64,000 bases of DNA from Bacteroidales bacterium (GTDB taxonomy: Bacteria > Bacteroidota > Bacteroidia > Bacteroidales > Tenuifilaceae), in assembly GCA_013141385.1 (NCBI GenBank), contig JABFRB010000028.1:60964-124963 (forward strand), written 5' to 3'. The translations under genes and the position numbers were made by a program. How positions within the stretch are numbered: position 1 is the first letter of the stretch; each line of letters opens with the position of its first letter. Positions 27,106-37,700 of this stretch are shown here, one piece after another. A model generated the notes under the pieces. It searched no databases, had not been told where the DNA came from, and saw only the letters and a program-made list of their open reading frames with translations.

Positions 27106-30100
27106 TTAAAAAGTGATGTCGACTCCAAACATTATAGTAATTGCCGAAGGATAGGTTCCCCAATCGATACCTGCTGCGATATCACCTTCGTTTTTTGCGT
27201 TGTCGCTTACGGTCATCTCTGGGTCAAGACCAGAATACTTGGTTAGTGTAAACAGATTGGTGGCAGATGCGTAGACCCTTGCCTTTGATAAACCGATAAT
27301 CTTTAGCGTTTTCTCTGGAATAGTGTAACCAAACTGAAGGTTTTTCAATCTCAAATATGAACCATCTTCAAGAAAACGTGACGAAGGTGTCGCATTGTTC
27401 GATTTGGATGTCCATGATGCCCTGGGTTGGGTGTTTGATGTACCCTCTCCTGTCCATCGTTCATCGAAATAGCGTTGTGTAACGGTAAAACCACGGTAAA
27501 ATCCTTCAATATCCTGATTTATCTGTACATAGATTTTGTTGCCGTACGCACCTTGGAAGAACACGCTTAAATCGAAGTTTTTATAGTTAGATGCTAGGTT
27601 AATTCCTGCAATCATTTTTGGAATGGCACTACCTAGATGTACCCTATCTTTATCATCGATACGCCCATCTTTATAATTATCTTTGAATTTAACATCGCCT
27701 GGTTTAATGTTATTTCCCTGATAAGCAGAGAGTAGAATATCAGTAGCATTCTGGAATATGCCATCCATTTCGAGCAAGTAGAATGAACCGATGGGATAAC
27801 CCACTTCTGTTCTCGTTGCATCTATACCTGACTCAATTCTTCCTCCGTAGAGAGGTGCATCCAACTTGAGAACCTCGTTGTGTAGGAAGGTCAGATTACC
27901 CGTAATTGAGTAACTCCATTCGCTGATTTTATGATGATAACTAGCTTCAAGTTCAACCCCTGTATTCAATACCGATCCGCTATTGATCCATGCAGCATTT
28001 GCATAACCTGCTGATGGGGGAATGGGTGCTTTTACCAACATCCCTTCTGTAACTTTATAAAAATAGTCTAATGAGAATGCAAATGCACCTTTCCATAGTT
28101 CAGCATCCACTCCAGCATTATATTGATAGCTGGTTTCCCATTTTAGGTTTTTATTTCCTAAAGCAGTTTGCGCATAACCACCGCTGGACACTCCGCCAAA
28201 CGGATAGTTGAAATATGGGGAGATCCTGTCTTTGTCCGCATAAAGTCCTATCTCCTGATTTCCAATTGCTCCATAACCAGCACGAAGTTTAAGATTCTTA
28301 AGCCACATAACATCCTTAAGGAAGGCTTCCTGATTCAGCGACCAACCAGCAGAAAGGGAATAGAAGGTTCCCCACTTGTTATTCCCAGTAAAACGAGAAG
28401 ATCCATCACGGCGTAGAGTGCCAGATAGATAATATTTTCCTTTGAAATCATAGTTAACTCTACCAAAAAACGATGCCAGTGTTGAGGCCCAATCAGTTTG
28501 ATTACTAATCTTATTTCCAACCCCATTACCAATATAGATAAGTTCCTTCTGTTGGATAGGGAAATCGGAATCGCTGGCATAAATGCCTTTCCCGCTATTT
28601 TTAATAGCCTCAAATCCTAACATAATCGAAAGGGTATGTGATTCCCTAAACGTGGTTTCGTAATTAAGCAGATTATTCACAGTCCAGTTGGCTGTGCGTT
28701 CATTGCCAATACTCAGGCTGTTCACTCCATTAATTCGGTTCATGGTTCCCCATGTTGGGTTGAAACGGCGTGTGTTAGAATTACGATAATCCATACCGAG
28801 ATTGGTAGTGAATTTTAACTTATCTGTTATTTTGGCGGTGAAATAGGCCTTGCCCAAATAGCTGTCGTCTTTGCGGTTGTTTTCGTTATAATGGGTCATA
28901 CCTATGGGATTGTAACCATCGCCGAGGAATGAATCATAAATCTGGCTTCCGAAATACCCAGACGGTTTGTCTACATAAGTTCCATTAGCAAACTTTATAG
29001 GAATAGCTGGATTACGGAAGAAAGCATACCTTACCACACTTCCACCATTACCAAGGTAACCGTCCCCTGAACTTCCAATGATATCGTTACTTGAGAATCC
29101 TGTTAGCATACTCACTCCCGTAGTAAGCCATTTATTCGCTTCCGTGTTCACATCAAGTTTAACTGTTCCACGAGTGTAATCAGTACCCTGTATAATACCC
29201 TTTTGGTTATATAGCGATGTGGAAATCATGTAATTGGTCGATTCATTTCCACCAGAAAAGGAGAGTTCGTGGGAATTTACAGGTGCTGTTTGGAATAATT
29301 CTTTTAGATAGTTCACATTGGCAAAATCCACTGCGTCACTGGGCATAATAAGGCTACGTTGTAGACCTACAGGGAGAAAGGCATTGTCGTTGGTGGCTGC
29401 TTCGTTATATATGGTGATATAATCGTTTGTGTTTACCATTTTGGTTAGCCGGGTTGCTTTCTGAAATCCAGTCTGTCCGCGATAGGTAATTTTGGTTTTA
29501 CCTTTTATTCCTTTTTTGGTGGTAATAAGCACAACCCCATTATTGGCGCGTGAACCATAAATTGCCGCTGCCGAGGCATCTTTAAGAACCGAGATGTTTT
29601 CAATATCCCCAGGTGAAAGGATTTTAAGAGCATCAGTTGTTGGCATTCCATCAACGATATAGAGTGGGTCGTTACTTGAATTGATAGAACCTGCACCACG
29701 GATGCGAACCGAGACTCCTTCGCCTGGAGCACCAGTGTTTTGTGTTACCTGAACACCTGCCGCAAGACCTTGTAAAGCCTGAGCAACCCCAGCCACTGGC
29801 AATCGTGTGAGTTCTTTGCTATCAACTTTGGTAACGGCTCCTAATACATTGCGCCTCCTGGCAGTCCCGTATCCAATCACCACCATTTCATCAAGTGCAT
29901 ATTGATCGGGGTTAAGAGCAATATCAATCACCGTACGTTCTCCACAAACCTCCTCCACCTTTGTATATCCAATATATGAGTATACAATTACTGATGAGGC
30001 AACCAATTGATCCGATACTAAACGATATTTACCGTTGACATCTGTAATGGCTCCTATAGCTGTTCCTTTAATCAGAACCGTAACGCCAATAAGGGCTTCG

Positions 30101-30198
30101 CCAGATTTGGCATCCGTAATCAACCCTTCAACCGAACGCTGCGCAAAAAGCGATCCGGCTAAAGAAATTATCATCACAAGTATTCCAAGTTTCTTCAT
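27106..30198 (-). CDS. susC: SusC/RagA-family TonB-dependent outer-membrane transporter
   Basis: This 1,030-residue protein has a signal peptide (MKKLGILVMIISLAGSLFAQ), a carboxypeptidase-like N-terminal beta domain (SVEGLITDAKSGEALIGVTV), the linker DEMVVIGYGTARRRNVLGAV, a plug (LQGLAAGVQVTQNTGAPGEG; VRIRGAGSINSSNDPLYIVDG) and a 22-strand-type barrel ending in a strand with terminal phenylalanine (FGVDITF). It imports oligosaccharides using TonB energy. The SusC-SusD-lipoprotein order downstream is the standard one. The N-terminal extension is the plain SusC type: there is no separate anti-sigma-interacting STN domain. Confidence 0.96.
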   Translation of the reverse strand: MKKLGILVMIISLAGSLFAQRSVEGLITDAKSGEALIGVTVLIKGTAIGAITDVNGKYRLVSDQLVASSVIVYSYIGYTKVEEVCGERTVIDIALNPDQYALDEMVVIGYGTARRRNVLGAVTKVDSKELTRLPVAGVAQALQGLAAGVQVTQNTGAPGEGVSVRIRGAGSINSSNDPLYIVDGMPTTDALKILSPGDIENISVLKDASAAAIYGSRANNGVVLITTKKGIKGKTKITYRGQTGFQKATRLTKMVNTNDYITIYNEAATNDNAFLPVGLQRSLIMPSDAVDFANVNYLKELFQTAPVNSHELSFSGGNESTNYMISTSLYNQKGIIQGTDYTRGTVKLDVNTEANKWLTTGVSMLTGFSSNDIIGSSGDGYLGNGGSVVRYAFFRNPAIPIKFANGTYVDKPSGYFGSQIYDSFLGDGYNPIGMTHYNENNRKDDSYLGKAYFTAKITDKLKFTTNLGMDYRNSNTRRFNPTWGTMNRINGVNSLSIGNERTANWTVNNLLNYETTFRESHTLSIMLGFEAIKNSGKGIYASDSDFPIQQKELIYIGNGVGNKISNQTDWASTLASFFGRVNYDFKGKYYLSGTLRRDGSSRFTGNNKWGTFYSLSAGWSLNQEAFLKDVMWLKNLKLRAGYGAIGNQEIGLYADKDRISPYFNYPFGGVSSGGYAQTALGNKNLKWETSYQYNAGVDAELWKGAFAFSLDYFYKVTEGMLVKAPIPPSAGYANAAWINSGSVLNTGVELEASYHHKISEWSYSITGNLTFLHNEVLKLDAPLYGGRIESGIDATRTEVGYPIGSFYLLEMDGIFQNATDILLSAYQGNNIKPGDVKFKDNYKDGRIDDKDRVHLGSAIPKMIAGINLASNYKNFDLSVFFQGAYGNKIYVQINQDIEGFYRGFTVTQRYFDERWTGEGTSNTQPRASWTSKSNNATPSSRFLEDGSYLRLKNLQFGYTIPEKTLKIIGLSKARVYASATNLFTLTKYSGLDPEMTVSDNAKNEGDIAAGIDWGTYPSAITIMFGVDITF

Positions 30199-30242
30199 TT
30201 TATATACTATTGAATGATTTTACAACTCTGCTTCTTTTCAGG

Positions 30243-31961
30243 TTATTTATATGCAATTACCACATCGTTGGCTTTAATTTTTGATCCTTGAGTACTAAGA
30301 GGCGTTCCAGCGGGAAGAACCACAACTAGTGCGGCTTCGCCAGCTAACAACTTAATGCCAACACAACCATTACCCCCTTTAGTTAAGTATTTTTTTGTGA
30401 TTATATCAAACAGGTCAACATTGCTATTCGAAGTGTAGGTTACGGTTTTGTCTTCGGTATATGGATTATAGTACAGATAAACCGGGTATTTCCTTTCTGC
30501 ATAGAAATCAGTTATATTGCAATCGAGGGCTAGAATTCCCTCAACCTCTGTCTTGTTGACAATTGCTCCAAATACCCCAACAATAGAAGTGCTGTAAAGG
30601 CTAAACATAGATTCTTTAGGCTGTCCAATTACCCATTTTGGCCCATCGCCAATAGAAACGGGTGAGACTCCTTTCAGTGCTGGTTTATTGTAATCATCAA
30701 CCTTACGGATGCCCTCATAGCCAATAACTCCATGGGTCAAGTTTTTCAATTCAGGTAGCCATTGATGCGTAGCGTCAACCTGATCCGGATAGAATAAGCG
30801 TGATGCGTTTACCGCATTCAACATATATTTTCCAATCGCTTTGGCATACTGTGGTTCATATTTTACCAATGGAACTAAAGGCCAAGCCATAGCTATTGAG
30901 TTCATTAAAAATGCATATCCACCACCATCGGTAATGCTTCCTTGTAATCCATAAACATCGTAATCGCCCCATTTTTCGGCAATCACACCCCAACCGTAGC
31001 GACCGTCTTTGGATTGGCAGCCATCAAACATCCAGTTTAGCATTTTGGTTATATCGTAATTGGTTCCCTGTTCAGCATTTAATCTGGCAGCAGTGTACGT
31101 TCCGAACGGGAGCAGCATTTCGTAAAAGCGACTTTCTTTCTGGCTCAATAAAGCCTCTGTTGCGCTTTTAGCATGATTGAGGTAACGTTTATCGCCAAAT
31201 TTCTGATAAGCCGAATACAACACCCACGCGTGTCCACCTGCAGCGTCCTGTTGAAAGGGGATATTATTTTGTATGCCTTTCATTTGGGAGTAATCAAAAT
31301 AGGAATAATCATAGTTCCCGTTCAGTACAGAGTCTGCTTTGCAGAATTGTTCTGCAACCGTGCGTTGGATGTGTTCAGTGTTTTTTACATCAGGAAAAAG
31401 GGCAGCAACTCCGTAATACAATACATTGGGGTAAACATCGTACCACCAGTCGCGACCGTAGCCGCCTCCAGCCATAGCCACTGTTGGATTCGTATTATTC
31501 ATTACGATATTCCACTTAGTGTCGCTGTTAAAATAGTTCTGCACCATCTTTACATAGTTAAAACCGTTCTGGTTGGTTTTATCTATTCCCATCAACCCTG
31601 CACTCACAAGTGAGTTAAGCGATGTAAGCGCTTCATGAAATTCGCCATTGTTTTTCTTTGATCCTTGGCGTACATCACCAATTACTGTGTAAAGCCCGAA
31701 TGTAACCTGATCGATATTTCGCTTGGAACTATCGAGCCAGATAAGCGAGCCATAAGAAGTTTGATTATTAAAGTTAAAAACAAGACTGTCGAACTGCATT
31801 GTTTTTTTCCTCCAGTCGATGATTTTTAATGGTTGTGGTACGTCTGGCATCTGATTAATGCGTGGCAAGGATGTTTGAACCACTTGTCCACCATTCTGCG
31901 GATTGCAGGCGTATAATCCAGAAATCAGTGATATAACTATTATGAAAAAACTTCTTTTCAT
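30243..31961 (-). CDS. Unassigned lipoprotein enzyme candidate, paralogue of the 15-18 kb protein
   Basis: This 572-residue protein has a signal with lipobox YAC near residue 19, so it should be outer-membrane or periplasmic lipid-anchored. The whole mature chain aligns with residues ~25-560 of the protein at 15011-18145: PRINQMPD, IDWRKKTMQFDSLVF, KTNQNGFNY, GRDWWYDVYPN, GWGVIAEKWGDYDVYG, MLNAVNASRLFYPD, TDFYAERKYPVYLYYNP and a terminal beta segment. The helical repeats look like an (alpha/alpha) toroid plus a beta sandwich, as in several glycosidase and lyase families, but no CAZy signature is recognised. It sits inside the SusCD operon and overlaps the MFS stop by 4 bp, so it is probably the main depolymerase or a debranching enzyme of this locus. 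The role is inference. Confidence 0.7.
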   Translation of the reverse strand: MKRSFFIIVISLISGLYACNPQNGGQVVQTSLPRINQMPDVPQPLKIIDWRKKTMQFDSLVFNFNNQTSYGSLIWLDSSKRNIDQVTFGLYTVIGDVRQGSKKNNGEFHEALTSLNSLVSAGLMGIDKTNQNGFNYVKMVQNYFNSDTKWNIVMNNTNPTVAMAGGGYGRDWWYDVYPNVLYYGVAALFPDVKNTEHIQRTVAEQFCKADSVLNGNYDYSYFDYSQMKGIQNNIPFQQDAAGGHAWVLYSAYQKFGDKRYLNHAKSATEALLSQKESRFYEMLLPFGTYTAARLNAEQGTNYDITKMLNWMFDGCQSKDGRYGWGVIAEKWGDYDVYGLQGSITDGGGYAFLMNSIAMAWPLVPLVKYEPQYAKAIGKYMLNAVNASRLFYPDQVDATHQWLPELKNLTHGVIGYEGIRKVDDYNKPALKGVSPVSIGDGPKWVIGQPKESMFSLYSTSIVGVFGAIVNKTEVEGILALDCNITDFYAERKYPVYLYYNPYTEDKTVTYTSNSNVDLFDIITKKYLTKGGNGCVGIKLLAGEAALVVVLPAGTPLSTQGSKIKANDVVIAYK

Positions 31962-33205
31962 TTATCCTCAGAATAAGAATGTTTCATTATGTTTTTTGCA
32001 AGCGGGATAGAGAGCATCTGGATAATCGCAACAATCACAAGCGAATACCTTAGGGCAAAATCTTTAGAAACATAGAAAGCTAAGCCAATGAATAGGACAA
32101 GACCAAAGAATCGACCTAAGTAAAGTCCAAACTCATGGTTGAAGATGTATGCGTATTTGCTACGGTTCTCCTTTACCGACAGGATATCGATTACCTGCAT
32201 TTGAATGGGGAAGTAGGCAATATCGTGTAATGGCATAAATAAGACTTTACACAATACAAAAACAATAACCCCAATGGCAGAGAACAGTATCTGATTGGTA
32301 AGAGCACCTATAAGAAAAATGGTCATACCAGCGGCAAAAATGTAGATCCGATGTTTTGGTTTTGTTGTCCTTCCCAGAAAATAAAGGATGAAAGCAGTTA
32401 GTATCCCGCTAACACTTTGAATAGTTCCCAGCGTAGCCTCATTACCAACTAGAGTCATGATTAGAATTGCTGGTGCGGTTACTAAATAACCTTGAACCAT
32501 CCCCTTTAAGGAAGCAAGCCCTAGCATTTTTCTCCATAACGGGTCGAAACGCAAGTAAAGAAACTTCTTCTGTGCGGGATTCCTAAATCTATGCTGATGA
32601 ATTACAATACTAGCCAGAATAGTGAGCAGAAGCACTATCGCCGTTACAATCTTATAGGCTCCCTGAATGTTGCCGCCAAACCAACCCAGAGTAGTGCTTT
32701 GAATCAAAAACCAGCCAACAACGGCAGGTACTATAATAAATGTTAAGGTGTAGAAGAATGTCTCAACACCGTAATAGTAGTTTCTGTTCGTATCGTTTGT
32801 GGTATCAAGAGCCAAGAAATCGCGATTAGCCCAGAAAAAACCAAATGAAGCACCCATAATAAATCCTGATATGGATACTCCTACCATGTTTATATTGCTG
32901 AGCGTCATCATGAAAATCATAGAAACACCGCTTAGTAGCATTCCAAAGCTGTATAGGCGCGATACCTTTATCTTATTCAGCAAAAATCCATTCAGTAGGA
33001 ATGTAAAGGGAATCCCTGTGTAAACACACAGCTGGTAAACCGCAACCATGGATGGGTTATTGGAGCTACGCATAATGTAGGCTCCCACAAAAATGTCAAT
33101 AATGGGCAGTACAAATGCATAAATCATATTGGTAATAAGCACAAGGCGCATATCACGGGGCATAGAGGCAAAAAAACGGAACTCAGCCAAAACTTTATTC
33201 TTCAT
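31958..33205 (-). CDS. Major facilitator superfamily transporter
   Basis: This 415-residue inner-membrane protein has about twelve hydrophobic segments in two halves separated by a charged central loop (HQHRFRNPAQKKFLYLRFDPLWRK). The start at ATG 33205 (MKNKVLAEF) is preferred to an upstream TTG. It lies between the GH130 gene (53 bp) and the unassigned lipoprotein (4-bp overlap, ATGA), so it is co-translated with the latter. In Bacteroidota PULs such MFS proteins carry the disaccharide or oligosaccharide product into the cytoplasm for the phosphorylase. Confidence 0.82.
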   Translation of the reverse strand: MKNKVLAEFRFFASMPRDMRLVLITNMIYAFVLPIIDIFVGAYIMRSSNNPSMVAVYQLCVYTGIPFTFLLNGFLLNKIKVSRLYSFGMLLSGVSMIFMMTLSNINMVGVSISGFIMGASFGFFWANRDFLALDTTNDTNRNYYYGVETFFYTLTFIIVPAVVGWFLIQSTTLGWFGGNIQGAYKIVTAIVLLLTILASIVIHQHRFRNPAQKKFLYLRFDPLWRKMLGLASLKGMVQGYLVTAPAILIMTLVGNEATLGTIQSVSGILTAFILYFLGRTTKPKHRIYIFAAGMTIFLIGALTNQILFSAIGVIVFVLCKVLFMPLHDIAYFPIQMQVIDILSVKENRSKYAYIFNHEFGLYLGRFFGLVLFIGLAFYVSKDFALRYSLVIVAIIQMLSIPLAKNIMKHSYSEDK

Positions 33206-33258
33206 AAAATAGCTTGTTATCAAATTTGATTACTTGATTCAACTTTATATTGTTAACG

Positions 33259-34305
33259 TTATTCTTTCAATGTTTCCAAAATTCGTTTTATCGATAGTTC
33301 TGCTCCGCAGATAACCTCATCGCTAGCCCCGTAGTAAATAGTAATTTTATCACCATCCACAATATGACCATTGGTAAATATCACGTTCCCGAAAAATCCA
33401 GTTTGCTCGTATGTCTGAATAGGCTCCATAATTGGTTCAATGCTCCGAGCAAGTACCTTTGAAGGATCATTAATGTCAAGTAGCAAAGCACCTAAGCAAT
33501 AGCGATGATCGCTATTGGCTCCGTGATAAATTTCAAGCCAGCCTTTTTCAGTTCTGATAGGTGCTGCGCCTGATCCAACACGCTTTGAATCCCACATGTC
33601 TGGACGAGAGGTTGCAATGCACTTATGTTTACCCCAGTGGATAAGATCGAGAGATTCAGCTATCCATATATAGTTTCCACCCAGTTCAGGGCTGCTAGGG
33701 CGGTGAAGGGCATAATATTTCCCGTTGATCTTTTCCTCGAAGATAGCACAATCCTTATTGTGAGGTGGAAAAATCATCCCTTCACGATCGAAGCTCTTCC
33801 AATCTTTAGTTCTGATAAGACCAACTCCAACCCCAAATTCGGATACCTCGGTAAACGAAAGGCTAAAGCCATCGGTCATAGTAGCTACACGGCAATCTTC
33901 AATACCAAAGGTTTCCAACTCCCCTTTCCCGAAAATAGGAGGATAGCCTTCGGGTTCATAAAAACGAATGCCATCATCACTGCAAACAAGTCGTAAGTAA
34001 GAGAGTGTTGTAAGGTAATCCTTCTTCTTATAATTGATTATTCTGGGATCAGAGGCATCCAGATCGGGATCGTTTTTATCGAAATTCAAAATTTCAATTG
34101 AACCTTTACTATTATATACAGGGAAGCTGATTTTGCCATCAATCTGTTTAGGCCTTTCAGCAACTCGAAGTAGTAGCCATATTTTTCTATCAAATTGAAA
34201 AACACCTGGATTGAGCAGGCAAACTATTTCCATACCTTCAATACCTGATTTCAGATCGGCAGGACGAATAAGAGGGTTTTGCGGGAATCGTTTACCAATA
34301 TCCAT
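33259..34305 (-). CDS. GH130-family glycoside phosphorylase/hydrolase
   Basis: From the ATG at 34305 the protein has 348 residues with no signal peptide and a five-bladed-propeller GH130 pattern: NPLIRPADLK, NPGVFQFD, LLLRVAERP, DPRI, EDCRVATMTDG, FPPHNKDCAIFEEKINGKYYALHRPS, WDSKRVGSGAAPIRTEKGWLEIYHG and YYGASDEVICGAELSI. GH130 members phosphorolyse beta-mannosides (a few hydrolyse them). Here the lack of a signal peptide points to the cytoplasm and hence phosphorolysis of imported product. A longer reading to 34407 adds 34 residues of no family resemblance and is rejected. Subgroup and linkage specificity cannot be told by eye. Confidence 0.87.
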   Translation of the reverse strand: MDIGKRFPQNPLIRPADLKSGIEGMEIVCLLNPGVFQFDRKIWLLLRVAERPKQIDGKISFPVYNSKGSIEILNFDKNDPDLDASDPRIINYKKKDYLTTLSYLRLVCSDDGIRFYEPEGYPPIFGKGELETFGIEDCRVATMTDGFSLSFTEVSEFGVGVGLIRTKDWKSFDREGMIFPPHNKDCAIFEEKINGKYYALHRPSSPELGGNYIWIAESLDLIHWGKHKCIATSRPDMWDSKRVGSGAAPIRTEKGWLEIYHGANSDHRYCLGALLLDINDPSKVLARSIEPIMEPIQTYEQTGFFGNVIFTNGHIVDGDKITIYYGASDEVICGAELSIKRILETLKE

Positions 34306-34487
34306 AATACTCTTTTTGTGGGTAGCAAATCTACAGACGATTGAATAAAACCATGTCCGCTCCGTTCCCAATCTTGTCCTGTATAGTACAAAATACAAGG
34401 GTTTCAAAAAGTCTGTCGGAAACGCTAAAACTCCTTTAATCCTTAAAAAGCAATGTGATTGATCTCGGCAAAGAGGTATTTTATATC
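34306..34487. promoter_or_regulatory. Upstream region of the GH130-first operon
   Basis: This is the likely promoter/regulator-binding region for the minus-strand operon that starts with the GH130 gene, since the regulator gene lies just upstream. No clear -7/-33 pair or operator is identified. Confidence 0.35.
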
Positions 34488-34764
34488 ACAATAGTTCGTT
34501 AAAACCTTATTAATGTCAGTTCGATGTAAGGTGTCATCCTGAGCGAAGCGAAGGATCTAATTGTCTAAATACGAGATGCTTCACTTCGTTCAGCATGACA
34601 AAGCAACAATCTAATACTAGGCTTATGATCAATGTGTTACGCCTACATCGAGTTGACGTTTATTATTGATTTGTGATATTTTGTGTTTTCGTGTTTTGGT
34701 GGCAAAATTTTTATAATAGCCACCAAGTCACCAAAATACACCAAAAAGTTTACTGAGCTATTGA
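34488..34764. repeat. Small inverted-repeat element (family 2), copy interrupted by another element
   Basis: The outer parts (34488-34510 and 34658-34764) match the reverse complement of 38942-39089, with ends ACAATAGTTCG and a degenerate CTGAGCTATTG. Between them sits a ~143-bp insert (34515-34657) with its own inverted ends (TCGATGTA/TACATCGA types) enclosing the GTCATCCTGAGCGAAGCG...TTCAGCATGACA hairpin word. The 3' end of the regulator gene begins 15 bases further on. Confidence 0.75.
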
Positions 34765-34778
34765 TGTCAATAACAGGT

Positions 34779-37700
34779 TTAATTTTCTGCCGATTTGTTT
34801 CTGTAATCTGAAGGGGAACAATCATAAGCCTTACCAAACAGCTCATAGAAATGGGTTCTGCTGGCAAAGCCTGTTTGGTTGATAATTTCGCTCACCGTCA
34901 TTGAGGTTGATTTAAGCAGCATGGCTGCTTTGCTCAAACGGCGTTGGTTTATAAGATTATGGGGTGTTGTTCCAAGCACCGATTTGGTTTTATTGTAAAG
35001 AGAAGATTTACTGATAGCCAGCTTATCACAAAGTTTCTCGGATGAAAGGGTTTCATCATCGATATTCTCATCAATGTAGCTGAGCATCTTCTGAAAAAAT
35101 GGATCGGGGATATCCTTCACCAAAGCAGGATTCCCGTCCTGCTTACCAAAGTGGTTTCTGATACCAACCCTCAATTGCAAGAGTTTTTCGATACGAACTT
35201 TAAGATGCTCGGGGTGAAAAGGTTTAGGAATGTATGAATCAGCTCCAGCTTTCAATCCAGCAATTCTGTCCTCAATTTCAGCTTTGGCTGTAAGTAGAAT
35301 CAACGGCAGGTGACTTGTATCAAAGTTTTCGCGTAGTTTACAGCAAAGTTCAATGCCATCCATTTCGGGCATCATTATATCGGAAACAATCAGATCTGGC
35401 TTATCGGATAAAACTTTACTGTAAGCATCAAGGCCATTAACAGCAAAAATGATGTTATAGTCTGCCCGAAGAAAATCTCTGAGCAATAACAGAATTTCAG
35501 GATCATCATCAACCAGAAGTATCAAAGGTTTTCCGGCAGATATTAATGGATTTTCTACCAAGTTTTCAGATCCCATTTCATCAATGAATCCTATTTCATT
35601 CGATTCATCAATTGGTTCATTAATTAACTCCTCTGGGCTAAGCTGATGTACATTGTGAAAAACACAGATAAATTTTGATCCTTCGTTGGGAATGCTTTCA
35701 AAGCTAATAATCCCCTTCAGCAACTCAACAAGCCCTTTTGTAACAGCAAGGCCCAAGCCCGTTGATCGGTATCCCGGAAAACTTCCCTTCTTTTTTGCAG
35801 AAGATATACCAAAAGGTTCGAAAATCTTTTGAAAATATTCGGGCTTTATTCCAATTCCTGTATCGGTAATTTCAACAATAAGCGATGAGTTTTCGGATTT
35901 AATATTGACTTTGACAAATCCTCCTGGAATATTATATTTTATGGCATTCGATATCAAATTGGAAACTATTCGCTGAAACTTATCTGCATCCGTTTTGAAG
36001 ACAACTTCAGGGTTGGGCGCAAGAATCTCACAAGTGATATTTTTTTGCTGCAAAAGCAACTCAAAGTCAGAAATTATCTCTTGTACAAGCTCAACTGGTT
36101 TAGTCAATTGGATATTTAATGGTTCTTTCCCCTTTTCCAACTTTCTAAACTGCATAATTTCGAGTACCAATTTCTGAAGTTTAAGGCTGTTGTTGTAAAC
36201 CTTTAAAAGACGAGGATTTTCAAGTGTACTGCGTGTATCCTCAAGCAAAGCGTGAATATGCGAGGTGATCAGGGTAAGAGGTGTACGAAACTCATGAGCC
36301 ACGTTAGTAAAAAACTCTATTTTATAACTTTGTAACTCCGCTTCCTTTTTCTTCTGAAATTCCTGCAATACCGCCTCCTTTTTTCTGGCTTCACGCCTAC
36401 GATAGGCTGTGAAAATTAACAATTGGATACCAATGAACAGCAGGCAATAGCCGATAATTGCCCACAATGTTCTCCAAAATGGGGGTTTAATGATTATTTC
36501 TATCTCCCGGATATTCTTCGACCAGTTTCCATTCTCATCACTTACACGTATCTGAAGCAAGTATTTACCCGATGCCAGATTGGAGAAACTAATGGGCTGA
36601 TTCCGTGGATTGGTAATCCATTCATTGTCAAAGTTTTTTAATCTGTAAGATATTCTGTGGCGTTCCTGTCCCCAAAAAGTTAGAGGAGAAATATATAACG
36701 TAATTGTATTCTGATCGTATTTCAGTTTCAAGTTTTTCTGGCGGTTAATTCGGCTAGTAAGTACGCTTTGATCTCCTATTTCCACCAGCTGGTTTCTAAT
36801 AAAAAGCTGATTAATTGCGATTGGAGGAAAGTAGGAAGAAAATTTAATCTCATCTGTTTGAATAATATCTACACCCATTGTGCCACCAACAAAAAGTCTG
36901 TCTGTTTTTACATCGAAAAACGAAGCACCATCACTATATTCAACGTTAATTAGGCCATCGTTCACGTTGAAACTCCTTACTTTACCTCCGCTGCTATCAA
37001 CTAATGAGAGTCCCTGATTGGTTGTAACCCATAAATTACCAAGATTATCACGCTGCATGGCATGTATGCTTGTATTAGATAGATCAGACTGAACATTTAA
37101 TCCGGCCACCTTTACCGAATCGTCAGAGATTGGTAATAAATTGAAAATGCCATTACTGCTCCCTACCCAAATAAGTCCTTTAGGATTGGCAAACAAAGAA
37201 AGGATATCATCATTCCTAATAACACTAATGTGAGTTAGTGTTGTATATTGTGAAATTAACCTCTTAGTAATTGTATTATAGCGATATACTCCCAATCCCC
37301 TGCTTCCTATCCAAATCATCCCCGGTTTTTCCTCAGCCAAAGAATAAACTATCTGCTTTTGTTGTCCTTGTGTTGTAATGCTTTTATCAAGAATTAGCTG
37401 CTCGCAGCCAATTGGCAATGAACCATTTTTCTTATCCAGTTCAATCATTATAACCCCATAACCGCTGGTTCCGAGGTAAATTTGATGATCGCTGTTTTCA
37501 AGTATGCGGTAAACCGAAGCAAAGTTCAATGGGTTTAGGATTCTAAAATCACGAGGGAAGTTTTTAATAGTCTTATAATCAGGAGAAATAATATCAACAC
37601 CTTTACCATCGGTGCCAACCCAAATAGAACCATCACTGTGCTCATGGAACGAAAGCACTGAATTGTTGCTCAAACCATCTTTGACCGATATTCTCCGAAT

